Notes: generated by a model not told the origin, from the sequence alone. DNA of 64,000 nt from Diadophis punctatus similis (GCA_023053685.1 JALIGW010000040.1:965501-1029500); one strand, 5' to 3'. Shown: positions 23,517-37,955, counted from the stretch's first letter. Made by a program: numbers and translations.

Positions 23517-24447
23517 TCAAAAAAATCAAAAAATCAAAAAATCAAAAAATCAAAAAATAATATAAAAATATAAAAATATAAATGCCATTAAAAAGGCTTT
23601 TTTTCTTTTTGTGGCTGCTATACCTGCTTGGACCACAGGAGGGCACTATCCCTTAGCGTCGAAGCTATCGTACACCTTTTTACCTCGGTTTAAGTCGGTT
23701 TTGAAGTGGGATTCTTTCTTCTCTCCCTGTGTTGAGGCCCTTGGGCTTCCTGTTGCCGTATTAATGTTAATAATGAGACGTTTAACGATAATGATACAGA
23801 ATAATAAATTTACAATCCCACCGTGACCAGGTCGCTGCGAAAGGAAGTTGGGGGGGGGAAGACTTAGAAGAAAGTACAGGAAGTCAGCCATGATGGGAAG
23901 GTCGGTTTTCAAAAGAACTGGGGGACGGCAACTGAAAACGGACAGGAAGTCGGGCGTGCTTGGAAGGTCGCTGTGAAAGGAAGTTGTGGTGGGATGCCAG
24001 GAGAAGGGCACAACGGAAGTCGGCCATACTGGGAAGGTCGCTCAAAGAAGCACTGGCACATAAATCGGCAGCCATGCGGAGAAGGGCAACGGGAGCGGAT
24101 CGTCCCCTTAAGAGGAGCGTAGGGGCGGTGCTTTTCCTGCCGCTCTGCACTTCGGGGATTTTTTTGGCTGCTGCACCTGCTTGGACCACACGATGGCACA
24201 ATTTTCTGTCCCTTAGCAATAGCACTGAAGCCATCATAGGCCTTTTTGAATCAGTTTAACTCTTTTGAAGCAGGATTCCTTCTGTGCCTGTGTTGCAGCC
24301 CCTGGGCCTCCTGTTGCCCCATGAATGTTAATAATAAGGCGTTTAATAGTGAAGACACAGAATAATAAACTTAAAATCCGTCTAAAGGGTTTTTTCTTCT
24401 TTTTGTGTCTGCGTGGCACAGTTTTCTGTCCCTTAGCAATAGCATTG

Positions 24448-25210
24448 AGTAAAATCCTACACCTAGCTAAGAAAAACCAAAGATACGCATATAAACTGGG
24501 TGAAACCACACTCAATAGCAGCGACTGCGAGAGGGATCTAGTAGTCTTGGTGGACAACTAACTACATATAAGCTGGCAATGTGCAGCGGCAACCAAAAAA
24601 GCCAATGCAATCCTGAGTTGCATTAACAGAGGGATACAATCTAGAACTAGGGAGGTACTGTAAAGCCTTAGTTAGACCACAACTAGAGTACTGCACCCAG
24701 TTCTGGTCACCACACTATAAAAAAGACATTGAAGCTCTAGAGAAAGTGCAGAGAAGAGCAACCAGGATGATAAGGGGACTGGAAACTAAAACATACGAAG
24801 AACGGTTGGGGGAACTGAGCTTGGCCAGTCTGGCGAAGAGAAGGACTAGGGGTGACATGATAACAGTGTTCCAATACTTGAGGGGCTGCCACAGAGAGGA
24901 GGGGATTAGGCTGTTTTCCAAGGCACAAGAAGGCCAGACAAGGAATAATGGATGGAAACTGACCAGAGAGAGATTCAACCTGGAAATGAGGAGGAACTTT
25001 CTGACAGTGAGAGCAATCGACCGGTGGAACAGCTTGCCTGCGGAGGTTGTGAGAGCTCCAACACTTGAGACTTTCAAAAGGAAATTGGACTGCCATTTAT
25101 CCGAAATAGTGTAGGGACTCCTGCTTAAGTGGGGGGGGGGGCGAGGTTGGGTGGTGGTGGTTGGACTACAAGGTCCCTTCCAACTCTAATAATAATGTAA
25201 TCTAATGTAA
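24448..25210 (+). mobile_element. CR1 LINE 3' fragment, second alpha unit
   Basis: Carries the same LVVLVDN and LSEIV variants as the copy at 19871, showing that the two alpha units in H2 are direct duplicates of one another. Confidence 0.88.
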
Positions 25211-25241
25211 AAAGGCCTATAATGGCCTCAATGTTATGGAT

Positions 25242-25798
25242 CCGTGGTGGCGAACCTATGGCACGCGTGCCAGAGCTGGCACGCGGAGCCATAGAAGCCG
25301 GCACGCGAGGGTTCCCACCGGCAAACCGGAAGTGCGAAAAAACGCACTTCCGGTTTGCCGGTGTGCTGTTTTTTGCACTCCGGAGGGTTCAGGGAAGCTC
25401 CCTGAAGCTCCGGAATGCAAAAAACTACAAAACGGACAAACCGGAAGTGCACTTTTTCGCACTTCCGGTTTGTCCGTTTTGTAGTTTTTTGCATTCCGGA
25501 GCTTCAGGGAGCTTCCCTGAACCCTCCGGAGTGCAAAAAACAGCATACCGGCAAACCGGAAGTGCGTTTTTTCGCACTTCCGGTTTGCCGGTTTCATCGT
25601 TCCAGGCTCCGTTTCGTCGTTCCAGGCTCCGGTAAGTGGGCCTGTGCGGGGGTGGGGGTGTGTGCGCATGCGCAGGGGGCAGCGGGGGGGGTGTTGTGCG
25701 CATGCGTGGGGGGAGGGAATGGGTGTTGGCACGCGAGCGCGCGCGAGCGCGCCCCCCCCTTTTTCGGCACGCGAGCCGAAAAAGGTTCGCCACCACTG
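25242..25798. mobile_element. hAT-type MITE, copy 2 (557 bp)
   Basis: Duplications TTATGGAT at 25234-25241 and 25799-25806. It differs from copy 1 by one G fewer in the run after GCATGCGT. Confidence 0.92.
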
Positions 25799-25903
25799 TT
25801 ATGGATAGAAAACTGCCATCCTGTGGTCAAAGCAGGCATTGCAGCCACAAAAAGAAACCAACCTTTTAAATGGGATTTTAAGGTTATTATCGTGTATCTT
25901 TAT

Positions 25904-28639
25904 TATTAAAACCTTATTAATATTAATAGGGCGACAGGAGGCACGCTTGCTGCAACACAGGAACAGAAAAAGAAATCCTGTTTCAAAAGCCTTAAACCAA
26001 GTTAAGGCCTATTATGGCCTATTAACAGGCTCCTTAAGGGGAGCATAGAGTGGTGGTGCTTTTCCTGCCGTTCTGCACTGCGGGGCTTCGCTTCTCGGCC
26101 TCCGCGATCCTGGGTGAAAGCAGGGGGGGAATGAGCGATTGTCATCGGGTTGCCCTCCCTGTTTTGTTTTTCGCGCGGCATCAAACACACAGCGATTACA
26201 TAGGACGGGATAGCCCAGCTGCTGGTCGGAACTACCGATTCGCCGGCAACAGTCCTGTTGCGTCTTATCTTTCTTGGAAGATGTGAGAACTTTCGTGATA
26301 CGCTTTCTATTGTGTACTTGCATAAAAGGCGAGTTCTCGTAGACCGTTTGTTGTTGTTGTTTTAACAGTGAGCCAAATTTTTACCTTTTGAAGAAATGAC
26401 CTTGGATTTTCATTATAGTATTGAAGCTATCGTACGCCTTTTTCACTCGGTTAAACTCTTTTGAAACTGGATTCCTTCTTCTGTGCCTGTGTTACAGCCC
26501 CTGGGCCTCCTGTTGCACTATTAATGTCAATAAGTGTTTAATAACAAAGATACAGAATAATAAACTCAAAATCCCATTAAAAAGGGTTGGGGTTTTTTTG
26601 TGGCTGCTATTCCTTTTTGGACCACAGGATGACAAGGTTTTCCGTTCCCCAGGGGCTGCAGAACAGGCACGCGCGAATCCTTTTTCAAAAGCCTTAAACC
26701 GAGTTAAAAACGCCTACGATAGCTTCAACAGATGCAGAATAATCCTCTTAAAATGCCATTGAAAAGGGTTTTTTTAAGACATTTGAAGCAGGATTTTTTT
26801 CTGTTCCTGTGTTGCAGCAAATAGACCTCCAGTTGCCCTATTAATGTTAATAAGGTGTTATTAATAAACAACAAACTTGAAATGCCATTTAAAAAGTTTC
26901 TTTTGGTGTCTGCGATACCTGCTTGGACCACAGGAGGGCACTATCCCTTAGCGTCGAAGCTATCGTACACCTTTTTAACTCGGTTTAAGTCGGTTTTGAA
27001 GTGGGATTCTTTCTTCTCTCCCTGTGTTGCGGCCCTTGGGCTTCCTGTTGCCGTATTAATGTTAATAATGAGACGTTTAACGATAATGATACAGAATAAT
27101 AAATTTACAATCCCACCGTGACCAGGTCGCTGCGAAAGGAAGTTGGGGGGGAAGACTTAGAAGAAAGTACAGGAAGTCAGCCATGATGGGAAGGTCGGTT
27201 TTCAAAAGAACTGGGGGACGGCAACTGAAAACGGACAGGAAGTCGGGCGTGCTTGGAAGGTCGCTGTGAAAGGAAGTTGTGGTGGGATGCCAGGAGAAGG
27301 GCACAACGGAAGTCGGCCATACTGGGAAGGTCGCTCAAAGAAGCACTGGCACATAAATCGGCAGCCATGCGGAGAAGGGCAACGGGAGCGGATCGTCCCC
27401 TTAAGAGGAGCGTAGGGGCGGTGCTTTTCCTGCCGCTCTGCACTTCGGGGATTTTTTTGGCTGCTGCACCTGCTTGGACCACACGATGGCACAATTTTCT
27501 GTCCCTTAGCAATAGCACTGAAGCCATCATAGGCCTTTTTGAATCGGTTTAACTCTTTTGAAGCAGGATTCCTTCTGTGCCTGTGTTGCAGCCCCTGGGC
27601 CTCCTGTTGCCCCATGAATGTTAATAATAAGGCGTTTAATAGTGAAGACACAGAATAATAAACTTAAAATCCGTCTAAAGGGTTTTTTCTTCTTTTTGTG
27701 TCTGCGTGGCACAGTTTTCTGTCCCTTAGCAATAGCATTGAGTAAAATCCTACACCTAGCTAAGAAAAACCAAAGATACGCATATAAACTGGGTGAAACC
27801 ACACTCAATAGCAGCGACTGCGAAGGGATCTAGGAGTCTTGGTGGACAACTAACTACATATAAGCTGGCAATGTGCAGCGGCAACCAAAAAAGCCAATGC
27901 AATCCTGAGTTGCATTAACAGAGGGATACAATCTAGAACTAGGGAGGTACTGTAAAGCCTTAGTTAGACCACAACTAGAGTACTGCACCCAGTTCTGGTC
28001 ACCACACTATAAAAAAGACATTGAAGCTCTAGAGAAAGTGCAGAGAAGAGCAACCAGGATGATAAGGGGACTGGAAACTAAAACATACGAAGAACGGTTG
28101 GGGGAACTGAGCTTGGCCAGTCTGGCGAAGAGAAGGACTAGGGGTGACATGATAACAGTGTTCCAATACTTGAGGGGCTGCCACAGAGAGGAGGGGATTA
28201 GGCTGTTTTCCAAGGCACAAGAAGGCCAGACAAGGAATAATGGATGGAAACTGACCAGAGAGAGATTCAACCTGGAAATGAGGAGGAACTTTCTGACAGT
28301 GAGAGCAATCGACCGGTGGAACAGCTTGCCTGCGGAGGTTGTGAGAGCTCCAACACTTGAGACTTTCAAAAGGAAATTGGACTGCCATTTATCCAAAATG
28401 GTGTAGGGACTCCTGCTTGAGTGGGGGGGGGGGGCGAGGTTGGGTGGTGGTGGTTGGACTACAAGGTCCCTTCCAACTCTAATAATAATGTAATCTAATG
28501 TAAAAAGGCCTATAATGGCCTCAATGTTATGGATAGAAAACTGCCATCCTGTGGTCAAAGCAGGCATTGCAGCCACAAAAAGAAACCAACCTTTTAAATG
28601 GGATTTTAAGGTTATTATCGTGTATCTTTATTATTAAAA
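25904..28639. repeat. Satellite block H2, beta unit (2736 bp)
   Basis: Lacks the 1283-bp duplication and the hAT MITE and is filled by E2 on its right, like H1. Its left side keeps the TTGCGTCTTATC marker of units that follow an alpha unit. Confidence 0.85.
27741..28503 (+). mobile_element. CR1 LINE 3' fragment, H2 beta unit
   Basis: Same as 11157-11918 except for a 2-bp deletion near 27824 (CTGCGAAGGGATC for CTGCGAGAGGGATC), which breaks the upstream frame. Confidence 0.88.
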
Positions 28640-28775
28640 TAAGGTGACCAGATTTTAACATTGGTAAAGAGGGACACCATTGACCGGGTGTGGGTGGGTT
28701 CCTGATTAAAAATTTGGTCTATATGGAGCAACAAAAATTTTCATAGAACGCAAAAATAGTATTGTAATATATTTC

Positions 28776-28937
<162 letters not shown>

Positions 28938-29931
28938 GAAATACCACTCACGCATCATCACGAAAGCTGCTGTAAACACATACTGGTTAATTCTTCTGTC
29001 CACCAAAATTCAAGCTAACAGAAGAAGCACGAAAAAAGGAATTTCTCCTTCAATTTTAGCATACCACTTTCATTGGTTAGGAACCAACTGCCTTTTGCAA
29101 CAACTGCAAATTCCTGAAACCTTTCAAGAGTAGTCCCAGATGTCAGGACATGGATTAAAGATAGTCACAATAGTCATGTATGTATACCTTTAAAATAAAA
29201 TCTAATTGCTACAGTTGATAAATGTGGTTTTGGATATCATAAATATGACTTTCAAAGGTTTTTAGAAGGATCTTTTCTAATATAACCCAGGGATGCACAA
29301 CTCCAGGTTACTGTAACTTAAATCAGTCTATATGAAGTTCCATAATAATCTTATCGTCGCCAATTTAACCTTTGCAAACAATTAAAATTTCCTCTATTTT
29401 AATCACACTGGATCTAATCCATCTGTATGGGCCATTTTCATTCAAAGCAAAGCTTTGATAGCCCACCCAAAACGTGAAAGGCACCAAAATGAATGAGTAA
29501 ATCGGTTTGCCACACCGTAAAATATATTTTGTTTTTAAAAAAACGATTTGCGGTCCATTTTTAAAATAATCAATCCGTAGAAAATCCCAAGATATAAAAT
29601 TGACAAGTAAAAATTGTTTAGATCGGTTCCCCCCCGCCAAGTACTAATTCCGGTTTGTTTGTTTTTTAATATAAAACCACCTAATCCTTGACATACAATA
29701 GCTCATTTAGTGACCGTTCAAAGTTACAATGGCACTGAAAAAATGACTTGTGGCCATTTTTCATACGTATGATTGTTGCAGTATCCCCATGATCACAGGA
29801 TTAAAATTCAGACGCTTGGCAACTGACTCATATTTATAACAGTTGCAGTATTCCTGGGTCATGTGATCACCTTTTGTGACCTTCTACAAGCAAAGTCAAT
29901 GAGGAAGCCAGATTCACTTAACGTGTGACTA

Positions 29932-31172
29932 CCGTATTTTTCGGAGTATAGGACGCACCGGAATATAGGACGCACCTAGATTTTAGAGGAGGAAAACAAG
30001 GAAAAAAGTATTCTGAACCAAATGGTGTAGTAATATATTATTTAATAAAATACCAGTGTAGCAGAATACTTTTTACAACCATGTAAACTTTTTACAACCA
30101 TGTACACTTTTTACAAACTTCAAACTTGACAGCTTTAAGCCTTGTGGACTTCAACTCCCAGAATTCCTCCTCCAGTCATGCTAGCTCAGGAATGGGAGTT
30201 GAAGTCCACAAGGCTTAAAGCTGTCAAGTTTGAAGTTTGTAAAAAGTGTACATGGTTGTAAAAAGTCTTGCCAAGTTTGAAGACCCTTGCACCCCTAACC
30301 CAGGGGTCTTCAAACTTGACAGCTTTAAGACTTGTGGACTTCAACTCCAATTCCTGAGCTAGTATGACTGGAGGAGGAATTCTGGGAGTTGAAGTCCACA
30401 AGTTTGAAGACCCTTGCACCCCCTTGGCAAGTTTAAGACTTGTGGACTTCAACTCCCAGAATTCCTCCTCCAGTCATACTAGCTCAGGAATGGGAGTTGA
30501 AGTCCACAAGTCTTAAACTTGCCAAGGGGGTGCAAGGGTCTTCAAACTTGTGGACTTCAACTCCCAGAATTCCTCCTCCACTTGGCAACCTTAAAAAAAA
30601 CCCTTAAAAAAAACCCTTTAAAAAAGTTCTAACCTGTCGGCTTTCTTCGGACAGCAGCAGCGGCTCCTCAGGTGCCTCGGGAGCAGGCTTCAAGCGGTGG
30701 TGGGGGTTTTGGGCTGTAGCGGAGGTGGCGGCTCACTTCGGGTAGTGGCAGGGACACCGGCTGGGGCAGCGGGGACAGCGGAAACGGCGGCGGTGGGACA
30801 GCGGGGACAGCAGAAACGGCGGCGGTGGGACAGCGGGGACAGCAGAAACGGCGGCGGTGGGACAGCGGGGACAGCAGAAACGGCGGCGGTGGGACAGCGG
30901 GGACAGCAGAAACGGTGGCGGCGGGCGGCGGTGGCAAGTAGTGGTGGTGGCGGCGGCAGCAGCGGCAAGCAACAGCGGGGATGGGGGAGGCAAGCAGCAG
31001 GGGGGAAGCGGCGGTGGCGGCAGTGGCAGCGGCGGGGACCACGGAGGCCGAAAACCTCCGAAGGGTGGGGGCTGGTGGGTGGGTAGGGCTACATTCGATG
31101 TATAAGACGCACCCAAATTTTCACCCTCTTTTTGGGGGTAAAAAGGTGCGTCCTATACTCCGAAAAATACGG
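29932..31172. mobile_element. TA-flanked MITE 'T', copy T2 (1241 bp)
   Basis: Same length as T1, with the same two giant hairpins (30087-30266 and 30370-30579) and a short minisatellite at about 30767-30920. Confidence 0.85.
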
Positions 31173-31300
31173 TAACTTAGCAACTGCAGTGCTTCACTTA
31201 ACAACTGTGGCATCAAAAGTCGTAACATGGTGCAAAACTCACTTAACAACTATCTCACTTAGCAAAAGAAATTTTGGGTTCAATAGTGGTTGTAAGTTAA

Positions 31301-31535
31301 TAGCAATAGCAATAGCACTTTTCTTATATACTGCTTCATAGTGCTTTACAGCCCTCTCTAAGCGGTTTACAGAGTTCAGCATATTGCCCCCAACAATCTG
31401 GGTCCTCATTTTACCGACCTCGGAAGGATGGAAGGCTGAGTCAACCTTGAGCCTAGTGAGATTTGAACAGCTGAACTGTTGAACTAGCAGTCAGCCTGCA
31501 ATGGCTGCATTTAACCACTGCACCACTTCAGCTCT
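31301..31535 (-). mobile_element. tRNA-derived SINE, copy 2
   Basis: Counterpart of 14681-14915; no disrupting change seen. Confidence 0.8.
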
Positions 31536-31553
31536 TAATAAGGACTACCTGTA

Positions 31554-33119
31554 TATGTTAACCTGACAGTAGGTGATTATAAAAATTTCCATTAACAATG
31601 GTATGAAATAATATGCTCAAATTTGTATGTAACTGTCCAATTGCAGGTTGGATGTGTTATTTTTGTTCACTTTTTTAGAACTCTGTGCAAAACATAAACT
31701 TGCATTAAAAAATTGAACAATGCACTTATGAAAACAACCCCCCCCCATCGAACTATAATACTTTCATTGATTAAACAATGTTTCAGTTACACCACATTAT
31801 GGATGGCTTTCTCACACTGTGATAACTTTCATTTACAAAGCACAGGCGCACAACATGCTAACCACATGGCACTTCACATTTTGATTGCTATAATGTTCTT
31901 GTGTTATGGAGCTGCCCTTGCATTTAGTCTGGAGGCCAAAGCTGGTGCAGAATGGCGCACCTGGCAGTGCTCATGTGATACTATTGCTGAAGCATCAGCA
32001 GCACCAATGGATAATTAGCTGTTGAACTAAATACAAGGTTTCCTTGGCAATACATGGCTTAAACTGGACTTCCCAGTGTACAAGTATTACCTTTCTTGTT
32101 ATAGGCTGGGTCAGTGCTGGGAAAGAACCTTGTCGCTGGACCAAGAACCACATTGTACATTCTTGTGGCTTGTCATAGAATTTCTCAATGGTGCACTCTT
32201 TCCTGAAATTCCTGAGCTGATTATAATTACATCTTTAAAGGCACCTTTCTTCTCTCATTTTCCTTGTGAAAATGCTGTTTTAAATTGTTCAAATAATGTT
32301 TTTGTTTTATGTTTAATTTCCTCTTTTTAAAATTGAAATTAACGATTATTTTAATCTGTTTATTATACTATTTGCATTTTGCATTTCTTGTTTTCTTTTT
32401 ATGTTACATTGTTCTAATTGTTCATTATAGTTTCAATACAATTATATTTATATAGTATTAATTAAAGCTATGAACAGTCTATTGTGTAGATAATTTGGTA
32501 ATCAGTTATAGAGAAAAAAGGAAAGATACACCCTATATTAATTACAATTTACAATATCACAAGCATAAATTTTGTTTTTCAGATATAACTAAGACATATT
32601 TTTCAGACATAATATTAAAGGAAAAAACTGCAGCAATGGAAAAAGAGTACATGTTCACAAAAGAAGTCTGACAAAATTTAAATAAAAATTCTTATACACA
32701 CAATATATCACACAATACAGCAAATAAAATCACTTATAGCATGGCTTCTCCCTAACAGTTAGGCAGCAAATTTTACAGTCTTTCCAAGTTTCCATATTAT
32801 ATGTAGCAAGAATTTTGCCTGCCTGGGTGTTTGTTTTCAATGTATTCTCCTGGATTTTTTAAAAAAATTAATAACCCGTTCTATTTAATAATAATAATTT
32901 ACTACATACACTCAATAAGATCACCCAGACGTTGCAAAATACAGCCGATACTCCAATTCTAGGAGTCACTTCCTGGTTCCTTTGTACACGTGTCTCTCTT
33001 CAGCCAATGGCAAAGCAGCCTGGAATAGAAGGGCTAGATTCTGCGGTTCACATCTATTTCTGTAAAAAGTGAAGCGAGCGCCTCAAAAAGAGCCGATTTT
33101 TGGAAAGAATGCCCTAGCT
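31554..33119. other. AT-rich right body of E2, no gene recognised
   Basis: Counterpart of 14934-16500. The one-base deletion near 31720 changes the reading frame into the C run. Confidence 0.5.
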
Positions 33120-33254
33120 CAGGGGTAGGCAAAGTTGGCTCTTCTATGACTCGTGGACTTCAACTCCCAGACTTTCTGAGCCAATCATGCTAGCTCAGGA
33201 ATTCTGGGAGTTGAAGTCCACGAGTCATAGAAGAGCCAACTTTGCCTACCCCTG
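33120..33254. mobile_element. 135-bp hAT hairpin MITE, copy 2
   Basis: CCCTAGCT duplications directly on both sides. Confidence 0.85.
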
Positions 33255-35204
33255 CCCTAGCTTGTCTGCATTCTTTCAAAAAATCGGGACTTTTTAGAGG
33301 ACGGGCGGGACGCGGGACAAAGCATTAAAAAGCGGGTGTGTCCCGCCAAAATCGGGACGTCTGGTCACCTTATATTAAAACCTTATTAATATTAATAGGG
33401 CGACAGGAGGCACGCTTGCTGCAACACAGGAACAGAAAAAGAAATCCTGTTTCAAAAGCCTTAAACCAAGTTAAGGCCTATTATGGCCTATTAACAGGCT
33501 CCTTAAGGGGAGCATAGAGTGGTGGTGCTTTTCCTGCCGTTCTGCACTGCGGGGCTTCGCTTCTCGGCCTCCGCGATCCTGGGTGAAAGCAGGGGGGGAA
33601 TGAGCGATTGTCATCGGGTTGCCCTCCCTGTTTTGTTTTTCGCGCGGCATCAAACACACAGCGATTACATAGGACGGGATAGCCCAGCTGCTGGTCGGAA
33701 CTACCGATTCGCCGGCAACAGTCCTGCTGCATCTTTCTTGGAAGATGTGAGAACTTTCGTGATACGCTTTCTATTGTGTACTTGCATAAAAGGCGAGTTC
33801 TCGTAGACCGTTTGTTGTTGTTTTTTTAACAGTGAGCCAAATTTTTACCTTTTGAAGAAATGACCTTGGATTTTCATTATAGTATTGAAGCTATCGTACG
33901 CCTTTTTCACTCGGTTAAACTCTTTTGAAACTGGATTCCTTCTTCTGTGCCTGTGTTACAGCCCCTGGGCCTCCTGTTGCACTATTAATGTCAATAAGTG
34001 TTTAATAACAAAGATACAGAATAATAAACTCAAAATCCCATTAAAAAGGGTTGGGGTTTTTTTGTGGCTGCTATTCCTTTTTGGACCACAGGATGACAAG
34101 GTTTTCCGTTCCCCAGGGGCTGCAGAACAGGCACGCGCGAATCCTTTTTCAAAAGCCTTAAACCGAGTTAAAAACGCCTACGATAGCTTCAACAGATGCA
34201 GAATAATCCTCTTAAAATGCCATTGAAAAGGGTTTTTTTAAGACATTTGAAGCAGGATTTTTTTCTGTTCCTGTGTTGCAGCAAATAGACCTCCAGTTGC
34301 CCTATTAATGTTAATAAGGTGTTATTAATAAACAACAAACTTGAAATGCCATTTAAAAAGTTTCTTTTGGTGTCTGCGATACCTGCTTGGACCACAGGAG
34401 GGCACTATCCCTTAGCGTCGAAGCTATCGTACACCTTTTTAACTCGGTTTAAGTCGGTTTTGAAGTGGGATTCTTTCTTCTCTCCCTGTGTTGCGGCCCT
34501 TGGGCTTCCTGTTGCCGTATTAATGTTAATAATGAGACGTTTAACGATAATGATACAGAATAATAAATTTACAATCCCACCGTGACCAGGTCGCTGCGAA
34601 AGGAAGTTGGGGGGGAAGACTTAGAAGAAAGTACAGGAAGTCAGCCATGATGGGAAGGTCGGTTTTCAAAAGAACTGGGGGACGGCAACTGAAAACGGAC
34701 AGGAAGTCGGGCGTGCTTGGAAGGTCGCTGTGAAAGGAAGTTGTGGTGGGATGCCAGGAGAAGGGCACAACGGAAGTCGGCCATACTGGGAAGGTCGCTC
34801 AAAGAAGCACTGGCACATAAATCGGCAGCCATGCGGAGAAGGGCAACGGGAGCGGATCGTCCCCTTAAGAGGAGCGTAGGGGCGGTGCTTTTCCTGCCGC
34901 TCTGCACTTCGGGGATTTTTTTGGCTGCTGCACCTGCTTGGACCACACGATGGCACAATTTTCTGTCCCTTAGCAATAGCACTGAAGCCATCATAGGCCT
35001 TTTTGAATCGGTTTAACTCTTTTGAAGCAGGATTCCTTCTGTGCCTGTGTTGCAGCCCCTGGGCCTCCTGTTGCCCCATGAATGTTAATAATAAGGCGTT
35101 TAATAGTGAAGACACAGAATAATAAACTTAAAATCCGTCTAAAGGGTTTTTTCTTCTTTTTGTGTCTGCGTGGCACAGTTTTCTGTCCCTTAGCAATAGC
35201 ATTG

Positions 35205-35556
35205 AGTAAAATCCTACACCTAGCTAAGAAAAACCAAAGATACGCATATAAACTGGGTGAAACCACACTCAATAGCAGCGACTGCGAGAGGGATCTAGGA
35301 GTCTTGGTGGACAACTAACTACATATAAGCTGGCAATGTGCAGCGGCAACCAAAAAAGCCAATGCAATCCTGAGTTGCATTAACAGAGGGATACAATCTA
35401 GAACTAGGGAGGTACTGTAAAGCCTTAGTTAGACCACAACTAGAGTACTGCACCCAGTTCTGGTCACCACACTATAAAAAAGACATTGAAGCTCTAGAGA
35501 AAGTGCAGAGAAGAGCAACCAGGATGATAAGGGGACTGGACACTAAAACATACGAA
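35205..35556 (+). mobile_element. CR1 fragment truncated at a duplication junction, H3
   Basis: Same break point as at 18939. The filler (35557-35628) has six TCAAAAAA-type units. Confidence 0.88.
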
Positions 35557-36496
35557 TCAAAAAAATCAAAAAATCAAAAAATCAAAAAATCAAAAAATCA
35601 AAAAATAATATAAAAATATAAAAATATAAATGCCATTAAAAAGGCTTTTTTTCTTTTTGTGGCTGCTATACCTGCTTGGACCACAGGAGGGCACTATCCC
35701 TTAGCGTCGAAGCTATCGTACACCTTTTTACCTCGGTTTAAGTCGGTTTTGAAGTGGGATTCTTTCTTCTCTCCCTGTGTTGAGGCCCTTGGGCTTCCTG
35801 TTGCCGTATTAATGTTAATAATGAGACGTTTAACGATAATGATACAGAATAATAAATTTACAATCCCACCGTGACCAGGTCGCTGCGAAAGGAAGTTGGG
35901 GGGGGGGAAGACTTAGAAGAAAGTACAGGAAGTCAGCCATGATGGGAAGGTCGGTTTTCAAAAGAACTGGGGGACGGCAACTGAAAACGGACAGGAAGTC
36001 GGGCGTGCTTGGAAGGTCGCTGTGAAAGGAAGTTGTGGTGGGATGCCAGGAGAAGGGCACAACGGAAGTCGGCCATACTGGGAAGGTCGCTCAAAGAAGC
36101 ACTGGCACATAAATCGGCAGCCATGCGGAGAAGGGCAACGGGAGCGGATCGTCCCCTTAAGAGGAGCGTAGGGGCGGTGCTTTTCCTGCCGCTCTGCACT
36201 TCGGGGATTTTTTTGGCTGCTGCACCTGCTTGGACCACACGATGGCACAATTTTCTGTCCCTTAGCAATAGCACTGAAGCCATCATAGGCCTTTTTGAAT
36301 CGGTTTAACTCTTTTGAAGCAGGATTCCTTCTGTGCCTGTGTTGCAGCCCCTGGGCCTCCTGTTGCCCCATGAATGTTAATAATAAGGCGTTTAATAGTG
36401 AAGACACAGAATAATAAACTTAAAATCCGTCTAAAGGGTTTTTTCTTCTTTTTGTGTCTGCGTGGCACAGTTTTCTGTCCCTTAGCAATAGCATTG

Positions 36497-37260
36497 AGTA
36501 AAATCCTACACCTAGCTAAGAAAAACCAAAGATACGCATATAAACTGGGTGAAACCACACTCAATAGCAGCGACTGCGAGAGGGATCTAGGAGTCTTGGT
36601 GGACAACTAACTACATATAAGCTGGCAATGTGCAGCGGCAACCAAAAAAGCCAATGCAATCCTGAGTTGCATTAACAGAGGGATACAATCTAGAACTAGG
36701 GAGGTACTGTAAAGCCTTAGTTAGACCACAACTAGAGTACTGCACCCAGTTCTGGTCACCACACTATAAAAAAGACATTGAAGCTCTAGAGAAAGTGCAG
36801 AGAAGAGCAACCAGGATGATAAGGGGACTGGAAACTAAAACATACGAAGAACGGTTGGGGGAACTGAGCTTGGCCAGTCTGGTGAAGAGAAGGACTAGGG
36901 GTGACATGATAACAGTGTTCCAATACTTGAGGGGCTGCCACAGAGAGGAGGGGATTAGGCTGTTTTCCAAGGCACAAGAAGGCCAGACAAGGAATAATGG
37001 ATGGAAACTGACCAGAGAGAGATTCAACCTGGAAATGAGGAGGAACTTTCTGACAGTGAGAGCAATCGACCGGTGGAACAGCTTGCCTGCGGAGGTTGTG
37101 AGAGCTTCAACACTTGAGACTTTCAAAAGGAAATTGGACTGCCATTTATCCGAAATAGTGTAGGGACTCCTGCTTGAGTGGGGGGGGGGGGCGAGGTTGG
37201 GTGGTGGTGGTTGGACTACAAGGTCCCTTCCAACTCTAATAATAATGTAATCTAATGTAA
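36497..37260 (+). mobile_element. CR1 LINE 3' fragment, H3 alpha unit
   Basis: Keeps LGVLVDN (unlike the H2 alpha copies) but ends LSEIV like them. It has private changes: GGTGAAGAG near 36883 (A to V) and GAGCTTCAAC (P to S) near 37107. Confidence 0.88.
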
Positions 37261-37291
37261 AAAGGCCTATAATGGCCTCAATGTTATGGAT

Positions 37292-37850
37292 CCGTGGTGG
37301 CGAACCTATGGCACGCGTGCCAGAGCTGGCACGCGGAGCCATAGAAGCCGGCACGCGAGGGTTCCCACCGGCAAACCGGAAGTGCGAAAAAACGCACTTC
37401 CGGTTTGCCGGTGTGCTGTTTTTTGCACTCCGGAGGGTTCAGGGAAGCTCCCTGAAGCTCCGGAATGCAAAAAACTACAAAACGGACAAACCGGAAGTGC
37501 ACTTTTTCGCACTTCCGGTTTGTCCGTTTTGTAGTTTTTTGCATTCCGGAGCTTCAGGGAGCTTCCCTGAACCCTCCGGAGTGCAAAAAACAGCATACCG
37601 GCAAACCGGAAGTGCGTTTTTTCGCACTTCCGGTTTGCCGGTTTCATCGTTCCAGGCTCCGTTTCGTCGTTCCAGGCTCCGGTAAGTGGGCCTGTGCGGG
37701 GGTGGGGGTGTGTGCGCATGCGCAGGGGGCAGCGGGGGGGGGTGTTGTGCGCATGCGTGGGGGGGAGGGAATGGGTGTTGGCACGCGAGCGCGCGCGAGC
37801 GCGCCCCCCCCTTTTTCGGCACGCGAGCCGAAAAAGGTTCGCCACCACTG
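37292..37850. mobile_element. hAT-type MITE, copy 3 (559 bp)
   Basis: Duplications TTATGGAT at 37284-37291 and 37851-37858. G-run lengths differ slightly from copies 1 and 2. Confidence 0.92.
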
Positions 37851-37955
37851 TTATGGATAGAAAACTGCCATCCTGTGGTCAAAGCAGGCATTGCAGCCAC
37901 AAAAAGAAACCAACCTTTTAAATGGGATTTTAAGGTTATTATCGTGTATCTTTAT

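Larger units (their letters stand above)
21328..25903. repeat. Satellite block H2, second alpha-type unit (4576 bp)
   Basis: Same layout as the first alpha unit. It differs from every H unit that follows an E element by having TGTTGCGTCTTATCTTTCTT near 21680 where those have TGCTGCATCTTTCTT, and GTTGTTGTTGTTTT near 21774. These markers separate units by what lies on their left. Confidence 0.85.
29676..31553. mobile_element. Squamate MITE split by two later insertions (copy 2)
   Basis: Counterpart of 13056-14933, with T and the SINE at the same sites. Ends approximate. Confidence 0.6.
33373..37955. repeat. Satellite block H3, alpha unit (4583 bp)
   Basis: The third alpha unit, with the 1283-bp type duplication (truncated CR1, filler, second monomer run) and a hAT MITE. 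It ends at an unfilled TATTAAAA site (37956-37963). Confidence 0.85.
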